Shown here piece by piece: positions 1 to 8,837 of a stretch of 64,000 nt of DNA. The translations under genes were made by a program, and so were the position numbers. Source of the DNA: Ostreiculturibacter nitratireducens. GTDB taxonomy: Bacteria; Pseudomonadota; Alphaproteobacteria; Rhodobacterales; Rhodobacteraceae. Position 1 is the stretch's first letter; every line of letters begins with the position of its first letter. Location of the stretch: assembly GCF_032670585.1 (NCBI RefSeq), contig NZ_JAVQHL010000002.1:1302001-1366000 (forward strand), written 5' to 3'. Below the pieces are notes generated by a model, which saw only the letters and a list, made by a program, of their open reading frames with translations, had not been told where the DNA came from and did not search any database.

Positions 1-499
1 GGTCCTGTTCCCTCCGCCACTTGCCCTTGCAAAAGCGTTCTCCCGATCCGGCTGCGGTAGGATTTTTCCGTTGTTTTCGAGGGTTATGCGGGTGGGGCTG
101 AGCACTGGCCCCGGCGCCAAGAGGCTCTAACATCGTCTCTCTCGGTAGCTATTCTCTGAGCCTGATGACTGCGCGGATTTGGTGAATTTCTTGCAAGTAT
201 TTGAAAACAAGTGGCTTTGTTTGGCCCCGCCAAAACACTTCGACCCCGGTGGTGGCCGCCCGAGATAGGACTGGAATACAAAACTCGCCATGCAGCGTGC
301 GCGATGGCGGAGAGGGATGTTTTCAGGAAAGGGGTTGCAGCTGCATGGTCACGACCGCCAGCAGCATGCTCGGTTCACGAAGGGCCGCGCCGCGGGAGTA
401 CGCCGAACGCTTTGCTCTCGACCATGCAGCACAGCAACACTATTGCTACCAGAAACCAACGCAGCCGATCAGGCAATTCAGAACTTTTCGAGAGCCGAC
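1..499. other. 5' flank without a recognisable gene
   Basis: Short open frames occur on both strands but none has a recognisable domain or convincing ribosome binding site. The reading frame of the DUF262 gene is open upstream from position 290, but the family-like N-terminus begins only at 500. The stretch probably holds the promoter of that gene, although no clear -35/-10 pair could be picked out. Confidence 0.5.
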
Positions 500-2176
500 A
501 TGCCCCAACCCATCGAACGGATAGATGTCCATTTGGACGGAATCGGTCATCTGATTTCGGATAAAAAGATCGAAGTGCCTGCTTATCAGCGGTCATTTGC
601 CTGGGAAAAGGATCAAGTCACGGACCTTTTTCGAGATATTAATGATGCGATCCGCGCGAACGCACCAGAGTATTTTCTTGGCACGATTGTTCTCACGCCT
701 GCCGCGAACGACAAGACGCATGTGATTGACGGTCAACAGCGGATCGCCACAACGTTGGTGTTTATTGCCGAAGTGCGCAATTTCCTACGCGCTCGCGGCG
801 ACGTTGAGCGCGCAGAGACGATCCAGTCCGGCTATATCGCCAAGCGTGACCGCCGAACCCTGGAAACACAAGCAAACGTCGTGTTGAACGAAAGCGACAA
901 CCCGTTTTTTCAAGCGGCCATCGTCGAGAACGGCAGAATGGAACCCGTCACCGAGGCCCACAACCGGATACAAGACGCAAAGACCATCGCGAGCGAGTTT
1001 GTTGGGCGTATCGCTGCGCAGTCCCACGAACCCGTCGAAGCTCTGAATGATTGGCTGGACTACATCGACAACAAGGCGAAGGTCATCGTCGTCAATGTCA
1101 GCAGCGAGGCCAATGCCTACACAATCTTCGAAGTCCTGAATGATCGCGGGATCGACCTGTCGATTGCGGATCTTCTCAAGAACTATCTATTCCGCATCGC
1201 CGAGACCCGCCTGCGCGACGTTCAGGATGCTTGGACAAGCATGCGCAGCCGGATTGAGAGCGTTGAACGCGAACAAGCGATCAAGACGTTTATCCGCCAT
1301 GTCTGGTCGTCGCGGCATGGCCTCACGCGCGAACGCGAGCTTTATGACCGCATCAAAGAGCGTGTAACGGGCAGGCAGCAGGCCGTCGATCTGGCCGTTG
1401 AGCTGAACAATGCCGCTGCCGACTACGTGGCACTGTATAACCCCGCGAATCCGAAATGGAGGGCTCTAGGCCCCGCTGTGCAAGACGCGATATACGCGCT
1501 CGGTGAGCTGCGGGTCATCCAAAACCGTCCTCTTGTTCTGGCGATCCTGCGCCACTTCGAGGACGGTGAAGTTCGTCGCGCCCTTCCGATGCTCGTGTGT
1601 TGGACGGTGCGCTTCCTGATTGGCGGATCGGGCGGTAGCGGTACGTTAGAAAACCTGTTCTCGACAACGGCGCAGAAAATCTCAGCAGGAGAAATAACGA
1701 CCGCGCGGCAGCTTTTTGAGGCGACGCGGGGCTCTCTCCCTAGCGATGCCGCCTTTCGCGATGCCTTCGCGGCGGCGAATGTCTCGAAGAATTTCCTTGC
1801 GCGTTATTATCTCCGCGCGATTGCGACACACGACAATCCCGATGGTGAGTACCGGATCAGCCAGCACCATGACGAAGTGAACCTGGAGCATGTTCTCCCG
1901 CAGGAGCCGGGCGATAACTGGAACCATATTTCGGCAGAAGATGCGAAGAGTTGGCACAAGCGTCTGGGAAATTTGACCATTATGGACAGCGCGCTCAATG
2001 TCGCTGCCGCAAATGCGCCCTTCGACGACAAGAAAGCGATCTATGCGCAGTCGCGCATCGAGATAACGCGCTCGCTCTCGGATCTACCCGATTGGACGCT
2101 GGACCGGATTCAGGACCGTCAGAACGCGCTTGCCGAAAAGGCCGTTCAGGTCTGGCCGCTCGCGCCTCGGGGATAG
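500..2176 (+). CDS. DUF262/DUF1524 protein, GmrSD/SspE-type nuclease
   Basis: Predicted 558-aa defence nuclease. An N-terminal DUF262 domain carries VPAYQRSFAW near residue 27 and the nucleotide-binding DGQQR motif at 77-81. The C-terminal DUF1524 HNH-type domain carries EHVLPQ at 463-468 and LGNLTIM at about 489-495. In known families (GmrSD, BrxU, SspE) DUF262 couples NTP hydrolysis or modification sensing to DNA cleavage by DUF1524; both halves are fused here. The frame is open from 290, but ATG 500, preceded by GAGAG, starts right before the conserved region. It converges on the PD-(D/E)XK gene with only 2 bp between stops, next to a DNA methylase, so a role in a restriction module is inferred. 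Which modification it would read cannot be told from sequence. Confidence 0.85.
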   Translation: MPQPIERIDVHLDGIGHLISDKKIEVPAYQRSFAWEKDQVTDLFRDINDAIRANAPEYFLGTIVLTPAANDKTHVIDGQQRIATTLVFIAEVRNFLRARGDVERAETIQSGYIAKRDRRTLETQANVVLNESDNPFFQAAIVENGRMEPVTEAHNRIQDAKTIASEFVGRIAAQSHEPVEALNDWLDYIDNKAKVIVVNVSSEANAYTIFEVLNDRGIDLSIADLLKNYLFRIAETRLRDVQDAWTSMRSRIESVEREQAIKTFIRHVWSSRHGLTRERELYDRIKERVTGRQQAVDLAVELNNAAADYVALYNPANPKWRALGPAVQDAIYALGELRVIQNRPLVLAILRHFEDGEVRRALPMLVCWTVRFLIGGSGGSGTLENLFSTTAQKISAGEITTARQLFEATRGSLPSDAAFRDAFAAANVSKNFLARYYLRAIATHDNPDGEYRISQHHDEVNLEHVLPQEPGDNWNHISAEDAKSWHKRLGNLTIMDSALNVAAANAPFDDKKAIYAQSRIEITRSLSDLPDWTLDRIQDRQNALAEKAVQVWPLAPRG

Positions 2177-2178
2177 AC

Positions 2179-3213
2179 TCAGGGCTTAGTGATGAATTCG
2201 CGCAACCGCGAGTGCTGAACCATTTCGGGGATAGTCTGGAGCGTGAAGACTTTGCCCTGCGTGGCCTCAAGAAGCTTCTTCATGTCCTGCCGCCGCTGCT
2301 TGAAGCCGCGCCCCGCGATGCAGGCAATCACCTCATAACGCGGCCCCTCTTCGGGCGTGCGGTCTCGCACGCTCATCGTATGAAGATGCTGAACCCGCGT
2401 TACCTTGTCTCGCGCCGTACCATCGTCTTCGGCGAGCTTCGCCTCGATGATGACCTGGGGATTGAACTCATCAGGGATGATGAAATCGGGGGCTTGCTCG
2501 AAGCCGGCAATGCGCTCGGCGCGCTTGGTCTTGCGGAAGCTGATCCCGTGCCGCGTTAGCAGCTTCTCGATAGCGGTTTCGACCAGATCGCCCACAAGTT
2601 CGCTGACCGAATCCCGATGACCAGCAAAAGGACGGCCCAAGTAGCGCTCGTAGAGCAACATGGAGTAAGGAACGCCCATGTCGGCCAGTGGGCCGATGCT
2701 GGCAAGGCCACTTGCCGTATCAGCCTTGTTCAGACGGTGGATCAGGGCCGCATCAATCTCCTGCGCCCCTTCGGTCAAGAGTTTGCAGGCCGAGCGCACA
2801 AGAGCCTGTACTCGCTCCCCCGTCTTGCCCGTTGGTCTCAGCGGTTTTGTCGGAGAAAGCCTGACATTCCGGTCGATGCTGCGCGCCGCGCCTTGGGTTA
2901 CCACGACATCCGTGTTCTCGGTCGCGGCTTCCGCCCATTCGGACGGGGTAAAGCCCAGCATGGCGCGCAGCACGATAAGCGTGATCGGCGTCTGGAAGGC
3001 GAGCATGACCACAGTCTCGGGATCAAGATCCGAAAAGCCTTTCGTGATCTTCTTCAGGGCTTCGTAGCCGCCTTCAAACACCGGATAATCAATGAACCCG
3101 TCCCCTTTGGGTAGGGTCATGAAGCCTGACTTCAGGGTCGCGAAAACCTCATCAACGTAGGTCTCGATGTCGGCTTCAATCTCGGGATAGGAAACTTCAA
3201 AAGGCGACGGCAT
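2179..3213 (-). CDS. putative PD-(D/E)XK restriction endonuclease
   Basis: 344-aa protein with no family I can name. The C-terminal third has the pattern of a PD-(D/E)XK nuclease: a helix with E212, then APDFIIPDE with D243, then the strand IIEAKL with E257 and K259. The N-terminal 200 residues are helical and may bind DNA or the methylase. The ATG at 3213 overlaps the end of the upstream methylase gene by 17 bp, so the two are surely co-transcribed and probably form a restriction-modification pair. A longer frame reaches 3405, but its extra residues are low-complexity and antisense-like. Base composition looks lower in GC than the chromosomal genes further right. The alternative is a non-restriction repair nuclease. 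Confidence 0.7.
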   Translation of the reverse strand: MPSPFEVSYPEIEADIETYVDEVFATLKSGFMTLPKGDGFIDYPVFEGGYEALKKITKGFSDLDPETVVMLAFQTPITLIVLRAMLGFTPSEWAEAATENTDVVVTQGAARSIDRNVRLSPTKPLRPTGKTGERVQALVRSACKLLTEGAQEIDAALIHRLNKADTASGLASIGPLADMGVPYSMLLYERYLGRPFAGHRDSVSELVGDLVETAIEKLLTRHGISFRKTKRAERIAGFEQAPDFIIPDEFNPQVIIEAKLAEDDGTARDKVTRVQHLHTMSVRDRTPEEGPRYEVIACIAGRGFKQRRQDMKKLLEATQGKVFTLQTIPEMVQHSRLREFITKP

Positions 3214-5392
3214 CTTGTTCGCGCTCGTCCTTTCTTGAATGCTCGAATAATGAACCAAAATCTTGCGGCTGGACCTCAAGCGCTTCTGCGCGGGCGATGA
3301 TGTCGTCCGGCTCACCGAATGCCGTAAGCGCCATGCCAAATCGCTCAAGCTTGGCTGCGGTTGGCTGATCACGGTCCCAGCTTTCCCGCAGCCTCCAGAT
3401 CGCAAGACGGGTCAGATGGCCGAAGGTGATACAGCGAATATCCCCCTTGCGCGGGGTCATCCCCGCCTCGGTCAGTTCGGCAAGCTCCTTTGCCACCAGC
3501 GCGGCAAGCTCTTCGGCATTCCGGCAAAGCGTGTCTTTGGGGGCGGTTCCCGTTGAACGGCAAACGAAGACGCTATCAACGATGGACGAGCCTGTGCCGT
3601 GAATATGGATCGAGCCGCCCATTTCCGCCGGACATGGGAGCGAGGCGGAACAGGTCAGGCCCGCATCAAGGATCGCAACACCGATAGCCTCATAGGCTTC
3701 TAGTTTGTTGTGGTGGTAGGTGAAGGCCAGAGGCGCGCCAGGTTTCAGCGCTATCGCCATCTTCGAGTAGACGGCAGCAAGACCCTTCGTGAAATGCTCC
3801 AGCGTGCGGCCCAATGTCTGATTGCCCGTCAGCTCGCCCGCGTCACGGGAGGAAACGCGCTCGAAGCCTTCCGCCTCTTCACCGAGAAGAGCGCGGAGCC
3901 AGACATAGCAGAAGTCCATCAGTTCCCCGTATTGGACATTCCCGAAATACGGCGGATCGGTGAACACCGCGTCAAGGCTCGCTGGTTCGATGTCGATGTC
4001 GGTTGAGCTGGCACACCGAATGGCGATCTTACGGGGCCGATGACCGTTTAGCCGTTCCCCGATCCATTCCCCGACGATGGGAACCTGAACTTTCTTCTTT
4101 CCGTCGCGCCGCACTTCGAATGGCGCATCGCAGTAGCGTTTTGCGCGCGAATATTTCTCAATGATGTTCGACCATCCACCCGAACCAACATTGGTGCCGC
4201 CACCATTGACGATCCCGAGTAGATTGGATTCGACGGGCATCAGGCCCACCGGAAAACCATGCAGCGAGAATATGTCGAGGGATTTTAGCGCCATCGTATC
4301 GTAGCGGCAAAGCATGTTCTGGTAGCGCAGAAGGTCTGAGAGATTGGTCGCAAGCGCGTGCCGGATGCGCTCGTTTTCAATCGACGCGATGAAGGCCGCG
4401 CTCTTTTCCAGCCCGAAAAGTTGCCGCGCGTTGAATAGTTCGCGGTAGCGCTTATAGCCCCAACGGTGCAGGCGGTCGGTTTCATCGCCTGGCAAAATTT
4501 CCTGCTCCGGCACGAATTGCGGCTCGTGAGCCTCCCATAGCCGTTCAACCTCCTGAGCCCGTTCGATGTCCTTTGCATCGGGGGCTTTGAAGAAGCGGCC
4601 TTTGTGGTCTTTCTTGCGCTCGGGGTTGTAGTATTCAATCGCGACCAGCCGATGCCGCAGAGGCCCGTCCTCGGGGCGGGGATATTTGTTGATATGGCCG
4701 CACGAGGGGCAACCGCAGCGGCTGCGCTTGGCGGGCCCCTCAAGGACCAGTTCGGCATCACACGTCTTGCAACGACCAGGCTCTCTTGCCGAGGCGCATT
4801 CGTTGAGCGCGTAGCACTGGCTGCACACGATGACATGGGCCGGATGGCGCGTGTCGTCCGCGATCCGATATCCTGGGAAAAGCGGCACGCATTCACCGCA
4901 GGCCGAACAGTCAACCTCCTTGACCCAGATGAAGTATTTAACCGGAACATCCTGCTCGCCGTAGATCGGGCAATCGGTCCTGTAGAAGCGGTCAAGGTCC
5001 GCTTTCAAAGCGTCCATAAGTTCGCCTGCCGTTTTCTGGTAGGCGGACAGATCAAGGTGTTCGATTTCTTCGCGGACGATCCATGCGGCCATAGGGTTGA
5101 TGTCGTAGCCCTGCACATCGCAACCGACGCGGTTCGCCTCGATCAAAGGTGTGCCGCCACCCATGAACGGGTCGGCCACAGTCTTGTCGCTGAAATCGTT
5201 GGCCTCGAAGAACGTTTCGGCAATCGGACGGTCCGCAAACTCGGAGAGCGTCAGCCCACGAAAAAGCGTCCCTGGCCTGCGCGCGAACCATTTATGCACA
5301 GCAATGATCGGTCGGTAGTTCTGCTGGATTTGCTTCTCTTTGAGAGCAAGCGCAGCCACGAAGCCGATATTGTAGTTGTGCTCGATGGTCAT
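3197..5392 (-). CDS. Zn-ribbon adenine-type DNA methylase (COG1743/DUF1156-like)
   Basis: 731-aa DNA methyltransferase. The N-terminus has HKWFARRP (33-40), like DUF1156 methylases. The SAM-binding motif I is DPFMGGG at 74-80, and the catalytic motif IV is DPPY at 479-482, typical of N6-adenine or N4-cytosine enzymes. Between them, residues 162-231 hold several CxxC pairs that should form zinc ribbons. ATG 5392 is chosen over the upstream frame start at 5491 because homologous-looking sequence begins there. The gene leads directly into the nuclease-like gene with a 17-bp overlap. The inferred job is to protect self DNA, or to mark DNA for the neighbouring DUF262 protein. Recognition sequence unknown. 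Confidence 0.85.
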   Translation of the reverse strand: MTIEHNYNIGFVAALALKEKQIQQNYRPIIAVHKWFARRPGTLFRGLTLSEFADRPIAETFFEANDFSDKTVADPFMGGGTPLIEANRVGCDVQGYDINPMAAWIVREEIEHLDLSAYQKTAGELMDALKADLDRFYRTDCPIYGEQDVPVKYFIWVKEVDCSACGECVPLFPGYRIADDTRHPAHVIVCSQCYALNECASAREPGRCKTCDAELVLEGPAKRSRCGCPSCGHINKYPRPEDGPLRHRLVAIEYYNPERKKDHKGRFFKAPDAKDIERAQEVERLWEAHEPQFVPEQEILPGDETDRLHRWGYKRYRELFNARQLFGLEKSAAFIASIENERIRHALATNLSDLLRYQNMLCRYDTMALKSLDIFSLHGFPVGLMPVESNLLGIVNGGGTNVGSGGWSNIIEKYSRAKRYCDAPFEVRRDGKKKVQVPIVGEWIGERLNGHRPRKIAIRCASSTDIDIEPASLDAVFTDPPYFGNVQYGELMDFCYVWLRALLGEEAEGFERVSSRDAGELTGNQTLGRTLEHFTKGLAAVYSKMAIALKPGAPLAFTYHHNKLEAYEAIGVAILDAGLTCSASLPCPAEMGGSIHIHGTGSSIVDSVFVCRSTGTAPKDTLCRNAEELAALVAKELAELTEAGMTPRKGDIRCITFGHLTRLAIWRLRESWDRDQPTAAKLERFGMALTAFGEPDDIIARAEALEVQPQDFGSLFEHSRKDEREQDAVAF

Positions 5393-5526
5393 GAGATAGC
5401 CGATATTCGGGACGAACCCCACAATCTGTAGAGGCTTTGATGCCCCCGCGCAACAAGGTCTAGCGCTCCTGTGTGCCCTGTGCGGGCCCATCGGGAGCTT
5501 GGTCGGCTCTGAGATAGCCGCGTCGC

Positions 5527-5910
5527 TCAGTCAAGTTGGAGTCGTTGCTTCGACCATTCCACCGGCAAAGGCTCCATCACCCGCGCGAGCGTCACCTCCG
5601 GTCCCTGCTTCCCGTCCAGGATCGCCTCGACGATGTCCGGCGCGAGCAGTGTCAGGCGCAGGACGCGGGTCATGTAGGAGGGCGCGATCCCCTCGCGCTC
5701 CGCCAGTTCGGCGATTGTGACGAAATCCCCTGACTCGAGCATCCGTTTCCACCGGAACGCGCGGGCCAGCGCCTTGACGAGGGTGCTGTCTGCCCGCCGC
5801 GGTTGCGTGGCGCCCTCGGGCATCTGCATCTCCTTCCGTCCGCCGCGCTTCACGATCCGGAACGGTACATGGAGCGTCACGGTCTCGGGCGTCAGCGTCG
5901 CGCGAGTCAC
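5527..5910 (-). CDS. small helix-turn-helix protein after recombinase
   Basis: 127-aa protein with a helix-turn-helix-like stretch, AELAEREGIAPSYMTRVLRL, at about residues 73-92, reminiscent of the DNA-binding part of KorB/ParB-like proteins. It starts at GTG 5910, overlapping the recombinase stop (GTGA), and is the last gene of a four-gene overlapping operon. Such proteins often follow serine recombinases in rhodobacterial elements. A role as directionality factor or repressor is inference. The alternative is an orphan regulator of the element. Confidence 0.75.
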   Translation of the reverse strand: MTRATLTPETVTLHVPFRIVKRGGRKEMQMPEGATQPRRADSTLVKALARAFRWKRMLESGDFVTIAELAEREGIAPSYMTRVLRLTLLAPDIVEAILDGKQGPEVTLARVMEPLPVEWSKQRLQLD

Positions 5911-7217
5911 GCAGCTTCTCCGATACCGCCGGCCAGCATCTCGCGCGCAAGGTCGTTCAGGCCGTCGACGCGGAGGCGCACGTTGAGCCCTTCCGCGCCG
6001 ATGTCCACACGCTCGACCAGCAACGCGACGATCCGCGCCTGCTCGGCGGGGAACAGTTCGTCCCACAGTGGATCGAGCTGCTGCAGGGCCGCGCGGGCGT
6101 CGGATTCGGCGATGTCGTCGGCGTGGGCGCGCGCCGCCTTCCACGTGCCCGCCACGATCTCGGGTTGGCGGAACACGGCTCGGAGCTGGTCGATGACGGC
6201 GGTCTCGATCTCGGCCGCGGGGACCCGGCCGACCGGACAAGATCCGGCGCCATGCTTCAGCACCGTCTGGCTGACATAGTAGCGGTAGAGCCTGTCGCCC
6301 TTTCGGGTATGCGTCGGCGAGAAGGCCGCGCCATCCGGCCCGAACAGCAGCCGTTTCAGGAGCGCCGGCGTCTCGGCTCGGGTCCGCATCGCCCGCTTGC
6401 GGGGGCTCTCCTGCAGGATCGCATGGACGCGGTCCCATGTCGGGCGGTCGATGATCGCGTCGTGCTCGCCGGGATAGCTTTGGCCCTTGTGGACTGCCTC
6501 GCCGATATAGGCGCGGTTGTTCAGCATCCGGTAGAGGTACTTCTTGTCGATCCGGTTGCCGCGCGGCGTGCGGATGCCGCGTTTGGCCACCTCGCGTGCC
6601 AGTTCGGTCCCCGAGCCGATCTCGAGGAAGCGGGCGAAGATCCAGCGGACGTGCTCGGCGGTGTCCTCGTCGATCACCAGCTTTCGGTTCTCCACCCGGT
6701 ATCCGTAGGGCGGCACCCCGCCCATCCACATCCCCTTCTTGCGGCTCGCGGCGACCTTGTCGCGGATGCGTTCGGCGGTCACCTCGCGCTCGAACTGGGC
6801 GAAACTGAGGAGGATGTTGAGCGTCAGCCGCCCCATTGAGGTCGTGGTATTGAAGGACTGCGTGACGGAGACGAAGGTCACGCCGTTTCGGTCGAATACC
6901 TCCACCAGCTTCGCGAAGTCGGCGAGCGAGCGGCTGAGGCGGTCGATCTTGTAGACCACGACGACATCGACAAGCCCGTCCTCGATGTCTTCCAGCAGCC
7001 GCTGGAGGCCGGGACGATCCAGCGTGCCGCCGGAGATGCCGCCGTCGTCATACTGATCGCGGACCAGCACCCAGCCCTCGGAGCGCTGGCTGGCGATGAA
7101 AGCCTCGCAAGCCTCCCGCTGGGCATGGAGCGAGTTGAACTCCTGCTCCAGCCCTTCCTCGGACGACTTGCGCGTGTAGATCGCGCAACGCTGTTTCTGG
7201 ACGATGCGCTTGGTCAT
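5907..7217 (-). CDS. serine site-specific recombinase
   Basis: 436-aa large serine recombinase. The resolvase domain (about 10-155) has YTRKSSEEG with the probable nucleophile Ser18, and the conserved YKIDRLSRSLADF and LLSFAQFEREVTAERIRDK blocks. The recombinase DNA-binding domain follows (about 165-270, with PPYGYRV and RMLNNRAYIGE), then a degenerate zinc-ribbon region in which one cysteine remains obvious. It would integrate, excise or invert DNA at att sites through a phosphoserine intermediate. It starts at ATG 7217 overlapping the DUF2924 stop (ATGA) and ends in GTGA with the HTH gene. This is the probable mobility enzyme of the island, although no att core was identified. Confidence 0.93.
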   Translation of the reverse strand: MTKRIVQKQRCAIYTRKSSEEGLEQEFNSLHAQREACEAFIASQRSEGWVLVRDQYDDGGISGGTLDRPGLQRLLEDIEDGLVDVVVVYKIDRLSRSLADFAKLVEVFDRNGVTFVSVTQSFNTTTSMGRLTLNILLSFAQFEREVTAERIRDKVAASRKKGMWMGGVPPYGYRVENRKLVIDEDTAEHVRWIFARFLEIGSGTELAREVAKRGIRTPRGNRIDKKYLYRMLNNRAYIGEAVHKGQSYPGEHDAIIDRPTWDRVHAILQESPRKRAMRTRAETPALLKRLLFGPDGAAFSPTHTRKGDRLYRYYVSQTVLKHGAGSCPVGRVPAAEIETAVIDQLRAVFRQPEIVAGTWKAARAHADDIAESDARAALQQLDPLWDELFPAEQARIVALLVERVDIGAEGLNVRLRVDGLNDLAREMLAGGIGEAA

Positions 7218-7666
7218 GTCCGCGCCCTCCGGTTCTTCAGCCCGAAGAAGACCCACCCGTTCCAGCGGGTGCCGGTGATAGCGCGGGCGATGGCGGACAG
7301 CGATTTGTAGGGCCGCCTCTGCCATTCGAAGCCGTCGGCGGTGACAGTTACGACGTGCTCGACACCTTGCCATTCGCGGATAAGCCGCGTGCCGGCGATG
7401 GGCATGGCGTCGGCGCGCATCTGGCTCTTCTTGCGGTCGCCGCCGTCGAGATCCTCGCCCAGACGCTCCAGCCGCCGAATGGTCTCCGGCTTCAGCCCGC
7501 CATAGGCCAGTTCCTGGATGCGGTACGCGAGCCGGCTCTCCAGGTAGCGGCGGTTGAACGGCGGCGGCTCGCTGTCGAACAGGTTGCGCCACTGCGCCTT
7601 CAGGTCCGGCGTCGTAGCGGTCTTCAGCGCAGCCAGCCGCGCGGGAATGGGATCGTGGGTCGTCAT
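7214..7666 (-). CDS. DUF2924 protein
   Basis: 150-aa DUF2924 family protein, seen in RNLFDSEPPPFNRRYLESRL near residue 26 and the C-terminal TVTADGFEWQRRPYKSLSAIARAITGTRWNGWVFFGL. The family usually sits directly before a serine recombinase in alphaproteobacterial mobile elements, as here (ATGA overlaps at both ends). Its molecular role is not established; the C-terminus resembles a small DNA-binding module, so a recombination accessory role is an inference. ATG 7666 is used because it overlaps the preceding stop. Confidence 0.9.
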   Translation of the reverse strand: MTTHDPIPARLAALKTATTPDLKAQWRNLFDSEPPPFNRRYLESRLAYRIQELAYGGLKPETIRRLERLGEDLDGGDRKKSQMRADAMPIAGTRLIREWQGVEHVVTVTADGFEWQRRPYKSLSAIARAITGTRWNGWVFFGLKNRRART

Positions 7667-7887
7667 GCGGGTCTCCGGTGAGTTGGAGTTGCATGACGGC
7701 ATCGGTCGGCCGGAGAGTGTAGGTGAATTTCTCCTGTATCGTCAGAACGTTCGCCCTGTTCCCGCAGCTGCAGGCGGACCAGCCCGAGCGCCAGCAGGTT
7801 GCACAGTTCGGCGCGGCGTTCAGCGGGTGTCATCGCCGACGGGGCGAGTGGGTTGGGGCGGCGAATGGGACCGGGATCGAACATCAT
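7663..7887 (-). CDS. small conserved protein heading the recombinase operon
   Basis: About 74 aa, with MTPAERRAELCNLLALGLVRL forming an amphipathic helix and an His/Arg-rich tail. I do not recognise a domain. Its stop overlaps the DUF2924 start (ATGA), so it is the first gene of the recombinase operon. Two adjacent ATGs (7887, 7884) are possible starts and the frame stays open to 7983, but upstream residues look non-coding. The helix pattern resembles short DNA-binding or partner proteins, which is speculative. Confidence 0.65.
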   Translation of the reverse strand: MMFDPGPIRRPNPLAPSAMTPAERRAELCNLLALGLVRLQLREQGERSDDTGEIHLHSPADRCRHATPTHRRPA

Positions 7888-8054
7888 GATCCATCGGTGC
7901 CGCATTGCGCAGATGACCGCGACCTCGGAACGGGTCACCCCGTGCCCCTTCTGATAGGGGTAACCCCTCCGGTGTTGCAACACCGTGGTGGGTTGAGGGG
8001 TCAGGGCGTTCCCATTATGTTCGACCTGTCCCCAATCGATTCACGAGGCCGCCC
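7888..8054. promoter_or_regulatory. divergent control region with three palindromes
   Basis: This 167-bp region separates the leftward recombinase operon from the rightward gene at 8055. It holds GGGTCACCC (7932-7940), GGGGTAACCCC (7957-7967, extending to AGGGGT/ACCCCT arms) and the perfect 14-bp palindrome GGTGTTGCAACACC (7971-7984). Three dyads within about 50 bp in a divergent promoter are best read as operator sites. Promoter boxes were not resolved. Confidence 0.55.
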
Positions 8055-8765
8055 ATGTCGCTGCAGACGCTCGACCGTACCCAATGGAGTTATGCAGAGG
8101 CGCTGGCCCATGTGCAGACCGTGACCGTCGCGCGGCGTGCAACGGAGGCGGCAAAGGCGCCGCCGAAGCCTGTGCCCGCACACAACCACTGGAACCCGCC
8201 GCAGGATCCGACGATCGCCTGGAAGGCGGAGGCGGCAAACGAGTTGCTGGTCGCGCTGCGGGACGGCGATCTCATCGCGCAGGGCCGCTACACCGAGGAG
8301 CGTCCGAACGGCTGGGGCTACGGCAACAGCAGCGGGTTTGGCCTCCATTCGGGCTATCACACCAGCATCCGACCCGAGCAGTGGCGGGAGGGCAAGTACC
8401 TCTCCGACCGGCTGACAGCGCGCGATTGGGAGTTCATCGACATCCGAATGCCGCGCTTTCTCGTGAAGGCGATTTGGCTGGATTACATCCCGGAACCGGT
8501 GCGGCCTGCACAGGACGCGGAAGATGCGATTTACACGACGCCCTACCTTGACCTGATGCAGGCGGCGATCGCGCATTTTGAGATTTCGCCGGGGAACCAG
8601 TGCAAGAAGGAATGCCTGATGGACTGGTTTCTCGAGCAGCAGATCGACGGTGAACCGGTGTCCAACAAGCTTGCCGACGCCATGGCAACGCTGATCCGGC
8701 TGCCCTCGGCGCAGCGTGGTGGGGCGAAGCGAGTTGTGGGGCCAGACCTGCGCCAGACGGCGTGA
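8055..8765 (+). CDS. conserved hypothetical protein of the mobile element
   Basis: 236-aa soluble protein with no domain I recognise. It has no signal peptide or membrane segment. A Gly/Tyr-rich stretch, NGWGYGNSSGFGLHSGYH, lies at about residues 86-103, and a segment NQCKKECLMDWFLEQQ lies near 180-195. GAGG lies 6 bp before the ATG. It is transcribed away from the recombinase operon and precedes parD by about 70 bp. Codon use matches the high-GC neighbours. Function unknown. Confidence 0.75.
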   Translation: MSLQTLDRTQWSYAEALAHVQTVTVARRATEAAKAPPKPVPAHNHWNPPQDPTIAWKAEAANELLVALRDGDLIAQGRYTEERPNGWGYGNSSGFGLHSGYHTSIRPEQWREGKYLSDRLTARDWEFIDIRMPRFLVKAIWLDYIPEPVRPAQDAEDAIYTTPYLDLMQAAIAHFEISPGNQCKKECLMDWFLEQQIDGEPVSNKLADAMATLIRLPSAQRGGAKRVVGPDLRQTA

Positions 8766-8801
8766 CGCGTGGCATCGCTGAAGATCGACACGCGGGCAGC
8801 G

Positions 8802-8818
8802 TTGGCATATATTGCCAA
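8802..8818. promoter_or_regulatory. palindromic operator candidate before parDE
   Basis: Perfect inverted repeat TTGGCA-TATAT-TGCCAA, 20 bp upstream of the parD start. ParD antitoxins repress their own operons by binding such dyads through ribbon-helix-helix dimers, and the AT spacer could overlap a -10 box. The dyad is seen directly; binding is inferred. Confidence 0.6.
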
Positions 8819-8837
8819 TGCGCCAAGGGAGATGCCG

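Noticed and set aside
290..499. Upstream extension of the DUF262 gene to ATG 290
   Set aside because: The 70 extra residues are Arg/Cys-rich and family-unlike; ATG 500 has a ribosome site and the conserved N-terminus follows it.
5527..6729. 400-codon minus frame across the recombinase
   Set aside because: Only the last 127 codons, from GTG 5910, look like protein; the rest overlaps the recombinase in a different frame.
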